From Amycolatopsis nivea (GTDB lineage Bacteria; Actinomycetota; Actinomycetes; Mycobacteriales; Pseudonocardiaceae), in the NCBI RefSeq assembly GCF_004522235.1, contig NZ_SDLT01000026.1, positions 51,481 to 115,480 on the forward strand: a DNA stretch of 64,000 nt, given 5' to 3'. Each line of letters begins with the position of its first letter. Position 1 is the stretch's first letter. Shown here one piece after another: positions 25,835 to 34,334 of the stretch. Under the pieces are notes generated by a model that worked only from the letters and a program-made list of their open reading frames with translations, did no database searches and had not been told where the DNA came from. A program made the translations under genes and the position numbers.

Positions 25835-26647
25835 TCAGTCGAAGTCGGCGTACCGGCGGTCCCGCCACGCGAGGGCCGCGCCGAGTCCGCGGGTCGCGAC
25901 GAGTTCGGTGAACTCTGCCCGCTCCGGTGTCGAGGCCGAGTTCAGCACCGCCGCGATGTCGTGGTTCGCGGCGACGGCGTCGCGCAGTCCCATCGCCTCG
26001 TACGCTCGGGTCAGCGCGCGTTTGGTGTAGCGCAGAATGGACAGCGGGGTCAGGGCGATCTTCCGCGCTAGCTTGTCCACAGTGGACTCCAGCTCGGCGG
26101 CGGGTACGACGCGGTTCACCATGCCGAGTTCGAGCGCGCGCCGGGCGTCCACCACATCGCCGGTGTACAGCAGTTCGTTGGTCGCCTTCTGGCCGAGCAG
26201 GAACGGCATCAGCAACGTCACCGGGCCGGACCCGAAGCGGATCTCGGGCTCGCCGAAGTGCGCGTCCTCGGCGGCGACGAGCAGGTCGCACGCCATCGCG
26301 AGCTCGCAGCCGCCGGCGAGGCACCAGCCCGACACCGCGCCGACGACCGGCTTTCCGAGCCCCCACACCTTCATGGTCAGCCCGATGTTGTTCTCCAGGC
26401 CAGCGTGCCATTGCTCGGCCGTCGAGATCCCCGCTTCGACCTCCTGCGAGATGTCGTAGCCGACGCTGAACGCCCGCTCGCCGCCGCGCAGGACGACGAC
26501 CTTCACCGTGTCGTCCTGTTCGGCCTCGTCCAGCGCCTCGGTCAGTTCCTGCATGAGCTCGACGGACAGGGCGTTGAGCTTTTTCGGCCGGTCGATGGAG
26601 ATCCAGGCGGTTTCGCCGCGGAGTTCGGTTCGGATGAAGCTGGTCAT
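25835..26647 (-). CDS. Enoyl-CoA hydratase/isomerase family protein
   Basis: A 270-residue crotonase-fold protein. The first oxyanion-hole strand is RAFSVGYDI, the second is SGWCLAGGCELAMACD, which contains the first catalytic Glu, and the second catalytic Glu is in HFGEPEIRFGSGP. Both glutamates are present, as in genuine hydratases. The ATG overlaps the stop of the preceding CoA ligase, so this is the last gene of a four-gene operon with transporter, OsmC and CoA ligase. The set could process an unsaturated or aromatic (cinnamate-like) acid as its CoA ester; the specificity is not readable. Confidence 0.9.
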   Translation of the reverse strand: MTSFIRTELRGETAWISIDRPKKLNALSVELMQELTEALDEAEQDDTVKVVVLRGGERAFSVGYDISQEVEAGISTAEQWHAGLENNIGLTMKVWGLGKPVVGAVSGWCLAGGCELAMACDLLVAAEDAHFGEPEIRFGSGPVTLLMPFLLGQKATNELLYTGDVVDARRALELGMVNRVVPAAELESTVDKLARKIALTPLSILRYTKRALTRAYEAMGLRDAVAANHDIAAVLNSASTPERAEFTELVATRGLGAALAWRDRRYADFD

Positions 26648-28146
26648 CGGGCGCCTCCAGGGGTGTCGGGGGAGAGGACAGTTCCGTCGGCGTGGCGGGC
26701 GCGCAGGGCGCGTTTGTCCACTTTGCCCACGGGAGTCAGCGGCAGGCGCTCGACGCAGGTGAACGCGTCGGGCACCCAGAACGCCGGGAATCGTTCGGCG
26801 ACATGGGCTCGCAGCTCGGTTTCGTCGACCAGGCGGCCTTGCCGGGGCACCAGCACGGCTACCGGGCGCTCCGTCCACTTGGGATCGGCGCGCGCCACGA
26901 CGGCCGCGGCGGACACCGAAGGGTGGGTGCAGAGGTGTTGTTCGAGCTGCGCGGACACGATCCATTCGCCGCCGGACTTGATGAGGTCCTTGGCGCGGTC
27001 GTGCACCGCCAGCCGCCCTTCTTCGTCGAGCGACGCGACATCGCCGGTGTCGAACCAGCCGTCCCGGTCGCCGACGACGAACGGTCCGCGTACCTGGAGC
27101 GCCCCTTGTTCGCCAGGCGACCCGGAAACTCCGTCGATCCGTGCCTCCAGCAGCGGGACGAACCTTCCGGCGCGGACGCTCGGGTCGGTGCGTTCGTAGG
27201 TGCTGACCGCGAGCGTCTCGGTCATGCCCCAGGCGGTCGCGACTCCGGCGCCGAGGACGTTCCGGACCAGGTCGACGACCGAACGCGGGACCGCGCTGCC
27301 GCCGGTGAGGACTTCGCGCAGCGCGGCCGGCGGCGCGGTGCCCAGTTCGGCGAGGTGGCGGCAGACGTCGAACCACACGGCCGGCACCGCCGCGGCCACC
27401 GTGACTCGTTCGGCACTCAGCATCGCGGCGATTCGCGCCGGTGCGAGGTCGTGGCCGGGGAGCACCAGCGACGCCCCGGTGAGCGCGGCGACGAACGGCA
27501 GGCCCCACCCGTTGACGTGGCAGAACGGCACCAGCGGCAGCACCCGGTCCCCGGCCCGCAGCCCGGAGGCGTCGGCCGCGCTCTGGCTGAGCGCGTGCAG
27601 TACGACGTCCCGGTGCGTCACCTCGTAGCTCTTGGCCGGACCGGTCGTCCCGCTGGTGTGGAAGCGGAACGCGGTGGCGTCCTCGCGCAGACGCGGCAGT
27701 TCGGTTTCGACATCCGCGGCGAGTTCTGCTGCGGCGGCGACCGTGATCCCGTGCTCGGCGAGCTCGGCGGCTGCTGCCCGGACCGCCGGTCCGACCGAGC
27801 GGTGGTCGAGCGCTTCCTGGCCGACCACCAGCAGATCGGTCCGCGAACGATCGGCCCGCGCGACCATCGCCGCGCTGTCGAGCCGGAGGTTCAGGCTGGT
27901 GAGCGTCGCGCCGAGGAGCGGGACCGCGTACATCAGCTGGAGGTGTTCGAGGGTGTTGAACGCCAGCACCGCGACGCGGTCGCCCTCGCGGATTCCGTAC
28001 CGCCGGTGCAGGCCCGCCGCCGTCCGGGCAATCGCGTCGGCGAGCTCGGCGAACCGGAGCCGGGTGCCGTCGGCGACGACCTCGGATCCGGGGTGGATGT
28101 GCTTCATCCGCCAGACGAGATGGGCGAGGGTGAGCGGGACGCTCAT
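26644..28146 (-). CDS. AMP-dependent acyl-CoA ligase
   Basis: A 500-residue ANL-superfamily ligase. Motifs in order are FHTSGTTGPAK (ATP loop), LPLVPFCHVNGWG, TAWGMTET, WFDTGDVASLDEEG, DRAKDLIKSGGEWIVSAQLE, and the C-terminal catalytic Lys in TPVGKVDKRAL. The pattern follows fatty- or aryl-acid CoA ligases. It overlaps the OsmC gene upstream and the enoyl-CoA hydratase downstream, both as ATGA. It probably activates the acid imported by the MHS-type transporter of the same operon. Confidence 0.92.
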   Translation of the reverse strand: MSVPLTLAHLVWRMKHIHPGSEVVADGTRLRFAELADAIARTAAGLHRRYGIREGDRVAVLAFNTLEHLQLMYAVPLLGATLTSLNLRLDSAAMVARADRSRTDLLVVGQEALDHRSVGPAVRAAAAELAEHGITVAAAAELAADVETELPRLREDATAFRFHTSGTTGPAKSYEVTHRDVVLHALSQSAADASGLRAGDRVLPLVPFCHVNGWGLPFVAALTGASLVLPGHDLAPARIAAMLSAERVTVAAAVPAVWFDVCRHLAELGTAPPAALREVLTGGSAVPRSVVDLVRNVLGAGVATAWGMTETLAVSTYERTDPSVRAGRFVPLLEARIDGVSGSPGEQGALQVRGPFVVGDRDGWFDTGDVASLDEEGRLAVHDRAKDLIKSGGEWIVSAQLEQHLCTHPSVSAAAVVARADPKWTERPVAVLVPRQGRLVDETELRAHVAERFPAFWVPDAFTCVERLPLTPVGKVDKRALRARHADGTVLSPDTPGGAR

Positions 28147-28712
28147 GATTCCGCCAGCGTCGTGGTGACCTCCACCGGGCCGGCGAGGGTGTCGCGGATC
28201 GGCGACCGGCGCTGTACCGCGGCGGTCAATTCGGCGAGTTCCTCCCGGGTCGCGGTGGGCGAGGCGGCGTGCACGGTCACGCGGATCTGGCGTGCACCCG
28301 GCCGGGCGTCGTCGTCGAGGCCGAGGAACGCCTGGAGGTCGAAGTCCGCCTCCAGTTCCAGACGCAGCGAGGACAGCTCGATGCCGCGGGCGGTCGCGTT
28401 GGCGGCGAAGGTGACCGAGTAACACCCGGCCAGCGCCTGGAGGATGTACTCGGCGGGGCTGGCCGCGCGGTCGGTGCCGAGCAGCGCGGCGGGCTCGTCG
28501 GATTCCAGGACGTAGCGGGCGGTCCGGCCCGGAACCGCGGCTCCGGCCTGGCGGAGGTCGCCGGTGGTGGCGCGCTGGTGGCAGCCGTGCTGCCAGTCCG
28601 CGTCGAGGGTGAAGGTGACCTGGGCGAGTTCGGGCTGCTGCCGGACGGCCTCGATGGTGGCGGCGAGCGCGTCGCGGTCGATTCCGTTGGGGGCGGGGGC
28701 GGTCTGAGTCAT
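28143..28712 (-). CDS. OsmC family protein
   Basis: A 189-residue OsmC/Ohr-fold protein with the family signature ASPAEYILQALAGCYSVTFAANATARGIELSSLRLELEADFDL. Cys97 in LAGCYSV is the expected peroxidatic Cys; Cys44 in WQHGCHQ is an additional Cys near the N-terminus. OsmC proteins reduce organic hydroperoxides or act on thioesters. It is embedded between the transporter and CoA ligase genes with four-base overlaps on both sides. It may protect the pathway or take part in it. Its presence inside a CoA-ligase operon is somewhat unusual. Confidence 0.88.
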   Translation of the reverse strand: MTQTAPAPNGIDRDALAATIEAVRQQPELAQVTFTLDADWQHGCHQRATTGDLRQAGAAVPGRTARYVLESDEPAALLGTDRAASPAEYILQALAGCYSVTFAANATARGIELSSLRLELEADFDLQAFLGLDDDARPGARQIRVTVHAASPTATREELAELTAAVQRRSPIRDTLAGPVEVTTTLAES

Positions 28713-30055
28713 CGGAGTTCTCCCATTTCGCTCGTGCGGTCGCGGGGTCCAGCAGCGACAGCCGGGTGTTCCGTGCTGGTGCGGAAGGTTTCGGGGGCGA
28801 GGTAGGCGCAGACGCCGGTGATGACGCTGAGCACCAGGCAGTAGCCGACGACGAGCCACGGCCTGCCGTTGTTCGCGACGAGCAGGCTGCTGGCGATTAG
28901 CGGGGCGAGGCCGCCGGACAGCACGGAGCCGAACTGGTAGCCCATCGACGCGCCGCTGTAGCGCACGCCCGCCGGGAACATCTCGGCGAAGAACGCGGCC
29001 TGCGGCCCGTACATGGCGTCGTGGAACAGATTGATCCCGACGACCATGCCGACGGTGACCAACAGCGGATTCCCGGTGTCCGCCAAGAGAAAGAACGGTG
29101 CGATGAACACCGCGCTCGTGACGGTGCCGAAGAGGTACAGCGGGCGGCGGCCGTAGCGGTCGGACAGCCACGCCCAGGCCGGGACGGTGACGAGGCTGAG
29201 CGCCGACGCCACCAGCACCGCCCGAAGGCCGACCTCGTCGTCGGCGGAGCGGGCGATGTAGGCGATGCCGAAGGTCGTGTACAGGTAATAGAGCGCGTTC
29301 TGGGACAGCCGCATGCCCGCGGTGAGCCAAACCGGACGACGCTGCGTCCGCATCAGCTCGGCGAGCGGGCGCTCGGGAAGCCGGTTTTCCTGTTTCATCC
29401 GGACGAACGACTCGGGTTCGGCGAGTTTCGCGCGGATCAGCAGGCCGACCGCGACGAGCGCGCCGCTGGCGAGGAACGGGACGCGCCAGCCCCACGAGAG
29501 GAACTGCTCGGCGGTGAGCAGCGTCCGGCCGAGGGTGAACGCGCCGGCCGCCATGAGCATGCCCGCGGAGACGCCGATCTGGGTGAAGCTGCCGTAGAAC
29601 CCGCGCCGTCCGGAGGGCGCGCTTTCGACCGAGACCAGCGCCGCGCCACCCCATTCGCCGCCGACGCCGAAGCCCTGGGCGAGCCGCAGGAACACGAGCA
29701 GCACCGGCGCGGCGACGCCGATCGAGGCGTACGTCGGAAGCAGCCCGACCAGCGCGGTGGCGCAGCCCATGATCAGCAGCGAGGCGACGAGCATCGCCTT
29801 GCGCCCGATCCGGTCGCCGACGTGCCCGCCCACGAGCGCGCCGAGCGGCCGGGCCAGGAACCCGACCGCGTAGGTGCCGAACGCGGCGATCAGCCCGAGC
29901 GAAGGGTCGGCGCCGGGGTAGAAGAGCGGGCCGAATACGAGCGCCGCGGCGCTGCCGTAGAGGAAGAAGTCGTACCACTCGATGGTGGTTCCGATGAAAC
30001 TGCCGAGCGCGACCATGCGTGCCGAGGGGGTGCGCCGCGTCGTTGCCTGCGCCAT
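28709..30055 (-). CDS. MFS transporter, metabolite:H+ symporter (MHS) family
   Basis: A 448-residue protein with twelve membrane helices. The N-terminal GSFIGTTIEWYDFFLYGSAAALVF is the MHS-family hallmark shared with shikimate, ketoglutarate and aromatic-acid symporters. The motif A loop is GGHVGDRIGRKAMLV, the second-half motif is SDRYGRRPLYL, and RLAQGFGVGGEWGGAAL is also typical. ATG 30055 is used; a GTG three codons earlier lacks a ribosome binding site. It is the first gene of the operon 30055-25835, so it probably imports the organic acid that the CoA ligase activates. The adjacent LysR gene lies upstream in the same orientation. Confidence 0.92.
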   Translation of the reverse strand: MAQATTRRTPSARMVALGSFIGTTIEWYDFFLYGSAAALVFGPLFYPGADPSLGLIAAFGTYAVGFLARPLGALVGGHVGDRIGRKAMLVASLLIMGCATALVGLLPTYASIGVAAPVLLVFLRLAQGFGVGGEWGGAALVSVESAPSGRRGFYGSFTQIGVSAGMLMAAGAFTLGRTLLTAEQFLSWGWRVPFLASGALVAVGLLIRAKLAEPESFVRMKQENRLPERPLAELMRTQRRPVWLTAGMRLSQNALYYLYTTFGIAYIARSADDEVGLRAVLVASALSLVTVPAWAWLSDRYGRRPLYLFGTVTSAVFIAPFFLLADTGNPLLVTVGMVVGINLFHDAMYGPQAAFFAEMFPAGVRYSGASMGYQFGSVLSGGLAPLIASSLLVANNGRPWLVVGYCLVLSVITGVCAYLAPETFRTSTEHPAVAAGPRDRTSEMGELR

Positions 30056-30145
30056 GGTTCTCACCGTTCTGTGGTCGGTGGAAGTGCGGTGACACCAGGA
30101 AAACAGCGGGTCCGGCGGCGATCAACGACCAGTTTTCCGCAGTGC

Positions 30146-30161
30146 TGTGCAGATTCGCACA
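30146..30161. promoter_or_regulatory. LysR-type box upstream of the MHS transporter operon
   Basis: TGTGCAGATTCGCACA is a perfect TGTGC-6-GCACA palindrome about 90 bases upstream of the transporter start, within the 194-base gap before the LysR gene. Spacing and symmetry fit a LysR-type recognition site. The same gap also holds an inverted GGAAAAC/GTTTTCC pair. Confidence 0.55.
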
Positions 30162-30249
30162 GGGTTGGTCGTCGGTCCATTGTGGACGGTGGAGGAGGGC
30201 GCGTTGGCGGGGGAGGAGGAGCGAGCAGCTGTTACCCCCCGCCGGTTCA

Positions 30250-31140
30250 TCATGGACAGTCGAGAAGGGCGCGTTCCCGGACCAGCCCGTCGATGGCCGC
30301 CGCCATGGCGCGCACGCGGGCCAGCCGGGCGAGCGCGTGCGGAACAAGCAGCCAATAGCTGTGCGGCACCGCATGCGGAAAGGTCTCGACCGGCCGCAGC
30401 CCGGCGGTGCGGTCGCCGATCCACGACGGCAGAAAAGCGAATCCCAGCCCCTGGCGGGCGGCGCAGATCTGGCCGGAGATGGTGTCGGCCCGGTATTTCG
30501 GGCGGGCCGAGGGCACGGCCCGGAACAGCGTTTCGAGCGTTGGGGCGCAGAGCGCGTCCTCGGTGTACCAAAGGAAAGGCGCGTCGGCGAGGTCGTCGGC
30601 GGACGCGATCGGCGCGTAGTTTTCCAGCAACGCCGGAGCGGCGTACAGGCGCAGTTCGTAGTTCGCCAGCAGCCGCGCGTCGACGGCGCGGGTGCTGGGG
30701 CGTTCGATGGCGATCGCGAGGTCGAACTCCCGCGTGCTGAGCGACGCGTGGACGTTCGCGATCACGAATTCCAGCGACAGCGACGGAAACTCGCGCGCCA
30801 GCCGGTGCAGGCCGGGGATCAGCAGGAAGGTGCCGAAGCCGTCGGGGGCGGTCACGCGGACGGTTCCGGTCAGGTGGTGGCCGGTTTGCAGGCAGTCCTC
30901 GCGCGCGGCGAGCACCGCGGCTTCGACCGCTTCGGCGTGCTCGAGCAGTCGCGTGCCTGCCGTCGTGAGCACCCAGCCGCCGGGTTCGCGGTGGAACAGC
31001 CGTTGTTCCGCCGTGCGTTCGAGGTGCGCGATGTGCCTGCCCACCGTCGTGTGGTTGAGGCCGAGGTGTTTCGCCGCTTCGGTGAGCCGGCCGCGGCGGG
31101 CTACCTCGAGGAAGATGCCCAGGTCGTCGGCGGAGATCAT
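30250..31140 (-). CDS. LysR family transcriptional regulator
   Basis: A 296-residue LTTR. The winged HTH is ADDLGIFLEVARRGRLTEAAKHLGLNHTTVGRHIAHLERTAEQRLFHREPGGWVLT (residues 4-60). The effector domain contains GTVRVTAPDGFGTFLLIPGL and ISGQICAARQGLGFAFLPSWIGD. Within LTTRs the GRLTEAAKHLGLNHTTVGRHI variant is common in actinobacterial regulators of acid catabolism. GGGAGG precedes the ATG. It is immediately upstream of the MHS-transporter operon in the same orientation, with the TGTGC/GCACA box between them, and so most likely regulates that operon. Its last codons resemble a short stretch in the downstream gap. Confidence 0.9.
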   Translation of the reverse strand: MISADDLGIFLEVARRGRLTEAAKHLGLNHTTVGRHIAHLERTAEQRLFHREPGGWVLTTAGTRLLEHAEAVEAAVLAAREDCLQTGHHLTGTVRVTAPDGFGTFLLIPGLHRLAREFPSLSLEFVIANVHASLSTREFDLAIAIERPSTRAVDARLLANYELRLYAAPALLENYAPIASADDLADAPFLWYTEDALCAPTLETLFRAVPSARPKYRADTISGQICAARQGLGFAFLPSWIGDRTAGLRPVETFPHAVPHSYWLLVPHALARLARVRAMAAAIDGLVRERALLDCP

Positions 31141-31197
31141 CGGAGTCCTCCCGGCGCGCGGGCCCGGGGGCGGGCGGGCCGCCCCCGGGCGCTGGGT

Positions 31198-32472
31198 TCA
31201 GGCGCGGCCCTGTCCCGGCGCGGCGGCGCCGATCAGCACCGAGACGTTGCCGAACACGTCCTCGCCGCGGCCCATCGCGGCGTGCGCGACCGGCACTTCG
31301 GCGAACGGGACCGTCCGGCCGAGCACCGGGTCGATCGTGCCCGCGCGGACCAGGTCGTTGTACGCGACGGCCTGCTCGTCGTTCGTGCCGTGCGAACCTT
31401 GCAGCCGCTTCTGCCGCGTCCAGTGGTAGCGCAGGTCCACCATCGCGTCGAAGCCGGTCGTGCCCGCGCAGATCACCACCATCCCGCCGGGGCGGCACAG
31501 GAAGATGCTGGTCGGGATCGTCGCCCCGCCGGGGTGCTCGAACACGATCGCCGGGTCCTCGCGGGAACCGGCGATCTCCCACAGCTTCTTCCCGAACGCC
31601 CGCGCGCCCTTCGTCCATTCCTTCTGGCCGGCGGCGTCGTCGACCAGCGGCGGCACGCCCCAGTGGCCGAACTCGCGGCGGTTGAGGTAGCCGATCGCGC
31701 CGTGCTTCATCGCGAACGCGCCGCGCTCGTCGTCGGAGACGACCGCCACGGCGCGGCCGCCGGCGGCGCGCACCATCTGGCAGGCCTGCGTGCCGAGCCC
31801 GCCGGAACCGCCCCAGACCAGCACGAGATCCCCGTCCTGCAGGGTGTTTCCGGCCCAGCCGTAGAGCATCCGGTACGCCGTCGTCCCGACCAGCGTCGGC
31901 GCCGCCGCCTCCTCCCACGACAGGTGCTCGGCCTTCGGCAGCACCTGGTGCGCCTGCACCCGGGCGAACTGACCGAACGCGCCGTAGTTCGTGTCGTAGC
32001 CCCAGATTTTCGCGCTGGGCGCGATCATCGGGTCCCGGCCCGCCGCGATCCACGGGTCCTGCTCGTCCCACACCCCGGGGTGCACGATGACGTGCTGCCC
32101 GATCTCGACGCCGGTCACCCCGGCGCCGACCGCGTAGACGATGCCCGAGGCGTCCGACCCGCCGATGTGGAAGTCTTCCGGCTCCCCGCGCTTCTGCCGC
32201 GTCGCGATCTGGTCGACCGGATAGCCGCGCGCGGCCCACACGTTGTTGTAGTTGATCCCGGCTGCCATCACGCCGATCAGCACCTCGCCCGGTCCGAGCC
32301 GCGGGGTGTCGACCAGTTCGGGACGGAACGCGTCGGCCGGGTCGCCGAAGCGGTCCTGGCGCACGACCTGCGCGTGCATCCGGGCCGGCACCACGCCCAG
32401 CGGCGGCAGCTGGCCGATCGGGACCGGCTCCGCTCCCGGGGTCGCGACGCTCGTGCGTTCTTCGTCGTTCAT
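31198..32472 (-). CDS. Crotonyl-CoA carboxylase/reductase-type medium-chain reductase
   Basis: A 424-residue zinc-independent medium-chain reductase of the CCR/acrylyl-CoA group: AGINYNNVWAARGYPVDQIATRQK, HIGGSDASGIVYAVG, IWGYDTNYGAFGQFARVQAHQVLPK, WGGSGGLGTQACQMVRAAGG (NADPH loop), FEHPGGATIPTSIFLCRPGGMVVICAGTTGF and QKRLQGSHGTNDEQ. CCRs carry a comparable GSH motif whose His contributes to CO2 binding. True CCRs are slightly longer. It reduces an enoyl-CoA, with or without carboxylation. GAAGGAG precedes the ATG. It is divergent from the PucR regulator at 32689, whose motif GTCATGAG lies in the shared intergenic region. Confidence 0.85.
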   Translation of the reverse strand: MNDEERTSVATPGAEPVPIGQLPPLGVVPARMHAQVVRQDRFGDPADAFRPELVDTPRLGPGEVLIGVMAAGINYNNVWAARGYPVDQIATRQKRGEPEDFHIGGSDASGIVYAVGAGVTGVEIGQHVIVHPGVWDEQDPWIAAGRDPMIAPSAKIWGYDTNYGAFGQFARVQAHQVLPKAEHLSWEEAAAPTLVGTTAYRMLYGWAGNTLQDGDLVLVWGGSGGLGTQACQMVRAAGGRAVAVVSDDERGAFAMKHGAIGYLNRREFGHWGVPPLVDDAAGQKEWTKGARAFGKKLWEIAGSREDPAIVFEHPGGATIPTSIFLCRPGGMVVICAGTTGFDAMVDLRYHWTRQKRLQGSHGTNDEQAVAYNDLVRAGTIDPVLGRTVPFAEVPVAHAAMGRGEDVFGNVSVLIGAAAPGQGRA

Positions 32473-32624
32473 CAGTGCACTCCTTCGTGAACGGACCGGC
32501 GCGCCGCTCGGTCCCGGCCGCGGGTGGTGCGCCGAGGCAAAGGGGATCCGGGGAATTCGCGCCGGTGCGGCTGTCTGCGCGCCGGGGATGACGCAGGCGA
32601 CGCTAGAGGGGCCGGGCGGCGCGA

Positions 32625-32639
32625 GTCATGAGAAGAAAC
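32625..32639 (+). promoter_or_regulatory. GTCATGAG motif, copy 1
   Basis: GTCATGAGAAGAAAC lies between the divergent reductase and PucR-family genes. A second, inverted copy lies at 33967-33981, just before the DUF3311/symporter operon. The two match at about 12 of 15 bases, which suggests a common regulator, most likely the PucR protein between them. Confidence 0.5.
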
Positions 32640-32688
32640 GATAAGTTTGACGGCGAAGCCTCGGAAAAACTGCGAACGGCGGTGCGGA

Positions 32689-33936
32689 ATGGCGACGGAC
32701 GCTTCGCGGCGGCAGGCAGTGCTGGACAAGGTTTTCGCGCGCCGCCACGAGCTGGCCGAGCAGCTGGTGGCCGAGTACCGCCGCGAGATCCCCGAGTACG
32801 GCGAGCTGCCCGAACCGGTGCTCGTGCGCGACGTCACCGAGGCGGCCGTCCTCAACATCGAATTCCTCGTGCGCAGCCTCGCCGACGACGATGCCGACCG
32901 GAGTCTCAGCGACTCGCACGAATGGCTCCGGCGCAGTGCCGCGCGCCGGGTGCACCAGCGGGTCAGCCTGCCGTCCCTGCTGCGCAGCTTCCGGCTGTGG
33001 GGCATCCGGCTGTGGCAGGCCATGGACGAGCTGGCCGGGGCGGGCAAGGCGGGCAGGCTGCTGTCGATCGAGCTGGCCGAGGCGACGATGGTGCACGTCG
33101 ACCGGGTCTCGACCGCGGTCACCTCGGCGTACGTGCGGGAATCCGCCACGATCTCCGCCGACCGCACCGCGCTGCGCACCGACGTCCTGGAAACCCTCCT
33201 GACTGGCGAAGCGGTGAGCGAGCAGGCCCGCAGGCAGAGCGCGGTGCTGCGGATGACGCTGCGCGGGCCGGTGCTGGTCGCGGTCGTGCAGCTGCCCGCC
33301 GGGGTCGACTCGACGATCGGCGTGCAGTCGGCGATCCGCGCGGTGCGCAACCAGCTCGCTCCGCTGGCGAAGGAATTCCTGGTGGGCGCGCGGGAGTCCG
33401 AGGTCGTCGGCATCTGCTGCCTGGACGCGGCCGAGGACGCCCGCGAGATCGAGCCCGCGTGCGACCGGCTCGCCGACCCGGAACGCGGCTGGGCTGTTGG
33501 CGTCGGCCGCGTCGCCGAGGGCCTGCCGGGCGTGCGCCGGTCCTACGGCGAGGCGCGCGAAGCGGCCGACCTCGGCGGTCCGGCCGGCGGGCGGACCCGG
33601 GCCGTCCGGTTCGGCGACGTGCTGCTCGACCGGCTCCTGCGCGCGCCGGGGCACACCGACGCCCTGCTGGAGGAGACCGTGCAGCCGCTGCTGGACTACG
33701 ACGCCCGCAAGGGCGCGCCGCTCCTGCCGACGCTGCGCGCGTACGTGGGCGCGAACTTCAGCCTGACCAAGGCCGCGGCGGAACTGTCGGTCAACCCGAA
33801 CACCGTGGTCTACCGGCTGCGGCGCATCCACACGCTCACCCGGCGCGACCCGCTGCAGGTGGACGACCTGCTGCTGTTGTCGCTGGGGCTGCGGCTGTAC
33901 GACTCGGGTGCCGCCGGGCTGCCGGACCTCTCGTAA
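32689..33936 (+). CDS. PucR/CdaR family transcriptional regulator
   Basis: A 415-residue regulator. The N-terminal RsbRD-like helical region (RRHELAEQLVAEYRREIPEYGELP) is followed by a GGDEF-like middle domain (VLVAVVQLPAG...GWAVGVGRVAEGLPGVRRSYGEAREAADLG) and the C-terminal PucR HTH: LPTLRAYVGANFSLTKAAAELSVNPNTVVYRLRRIHTLTRRDPL. The ATG at 32689 is used; the frame is open back to a TTG at 32647 and the ribosome binding site is weak for both. It separates the CCR-type gene from the carboxylate symporter operon and has one motif copy on each side, so it probably controls both directions as an organic-acid sensor. Confidence 0.88.
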   Translation: MATDASRRQAVLDKVFARRHELAEQLVAEYRREIPEYGELPEPVLVRDVTEAAVLNIEFLVRSLADDDADRSLSDSHEWLRRSAARRVHQRVSLPSLLRSFRLWGIRLWQAMDELAGAGKAGRLLSIELAEATMVHVDRVSTAVTSAYVRESATISADRTALRTDVLETLLTGEAVSEQARRQSAVLRMTLRGPVLVAVVQLPAGVDSTIGVQSAIRAVRNQLAPLAKEFLVGARESEVVGICCLDAAEDAREIEPACDRLADPERGWAVGVGRVAEGLPGVRRSYGEAREAADLGGPAGGRTRAVRFGDVLLDRLLRAPGHTDALLEETVQPLLDYDARKGAPLLPTLRAYVGANFSLTKAAAELSVNPNTVVYRLRRIHTLTRRDPLQVDDLLLLSLGLRLYDSGAAGLPDLS

Positions 33937-33966
33937 AAACCGAGACGAATACCCGCGGAACTTCTC

Positions 33967-33981
33967 TGTTCCTCTCATGAC
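33967..33981 (-). promoter_or_regulatory. GTCATGAG motif, copy 2 (inverted)
   Basis: On the minus strand it reads GTCATGAGAGGAACA. It is about 30 bases after the PucR stop and about 110 bases before the DUF3311 gene. It is the partner of the site at 32625. Confidence 0.5.
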
Positions 33982-34088
33982 GTGGGTTACTCGCGCCGCT
34001 TAGCGTCTGTCCCCGACGGCACCGGTCAGGTCCCCACCCCAGCTGCGCGCCGTCAGCCCACCCGCCTCGGCTCAAAGGAGAGTCCAAG

Positions 34089-34334
34089 ATGGGCGATACC
34101 GTCGCGCCGTCCTCACGGCGTCCGCTGCGCGTTGTCCTCTCCGCCTTCCTGATCCTCGCCCCGGTCACCGCGGGCCTCGCCGTGCCGCTCTACCAGCGGA
34201 CCGGCCCCGCACTGGGCGGGATCCCGTTCTTCTACTGGTTCCAGATGGCCGCGGCCGTGCTCACCGCCTTGTGCACGAGCGCCGTCTACCGGCTGCTGTT
34301 CGCCGGCGAGAAAGACGCGGAGGGCGAGGAATGA
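34089..34334 (+). CDS. DUF3311 small membrane protein (symporter partner)
   Basis: An 81-residue protein with two membrane helices (VVLSAFLILAPVTAGLAVPLY and GIPFFYWFQMAAAVLTALCTSAVYRLLF). The VPLYQRTGP.LGGIPFFYWFQ element is the DUF3311 signature. Such proteins are regularly encoded directly before SSS-family carboxylate symporters and are thought to be accessory subunits. AAAGGAG precedes the ATG. Its TGA overlaps the ATG of the symporter, which supports co-production. Confidence 0.88.
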   Translation: MGDTVAPSSRRPLRVVLSAFLILAPVTAGLAVPLYQRTGPALGGIPFFYWFQMAAAVLTALCTSAVYRLLFAGEKDAEGEE

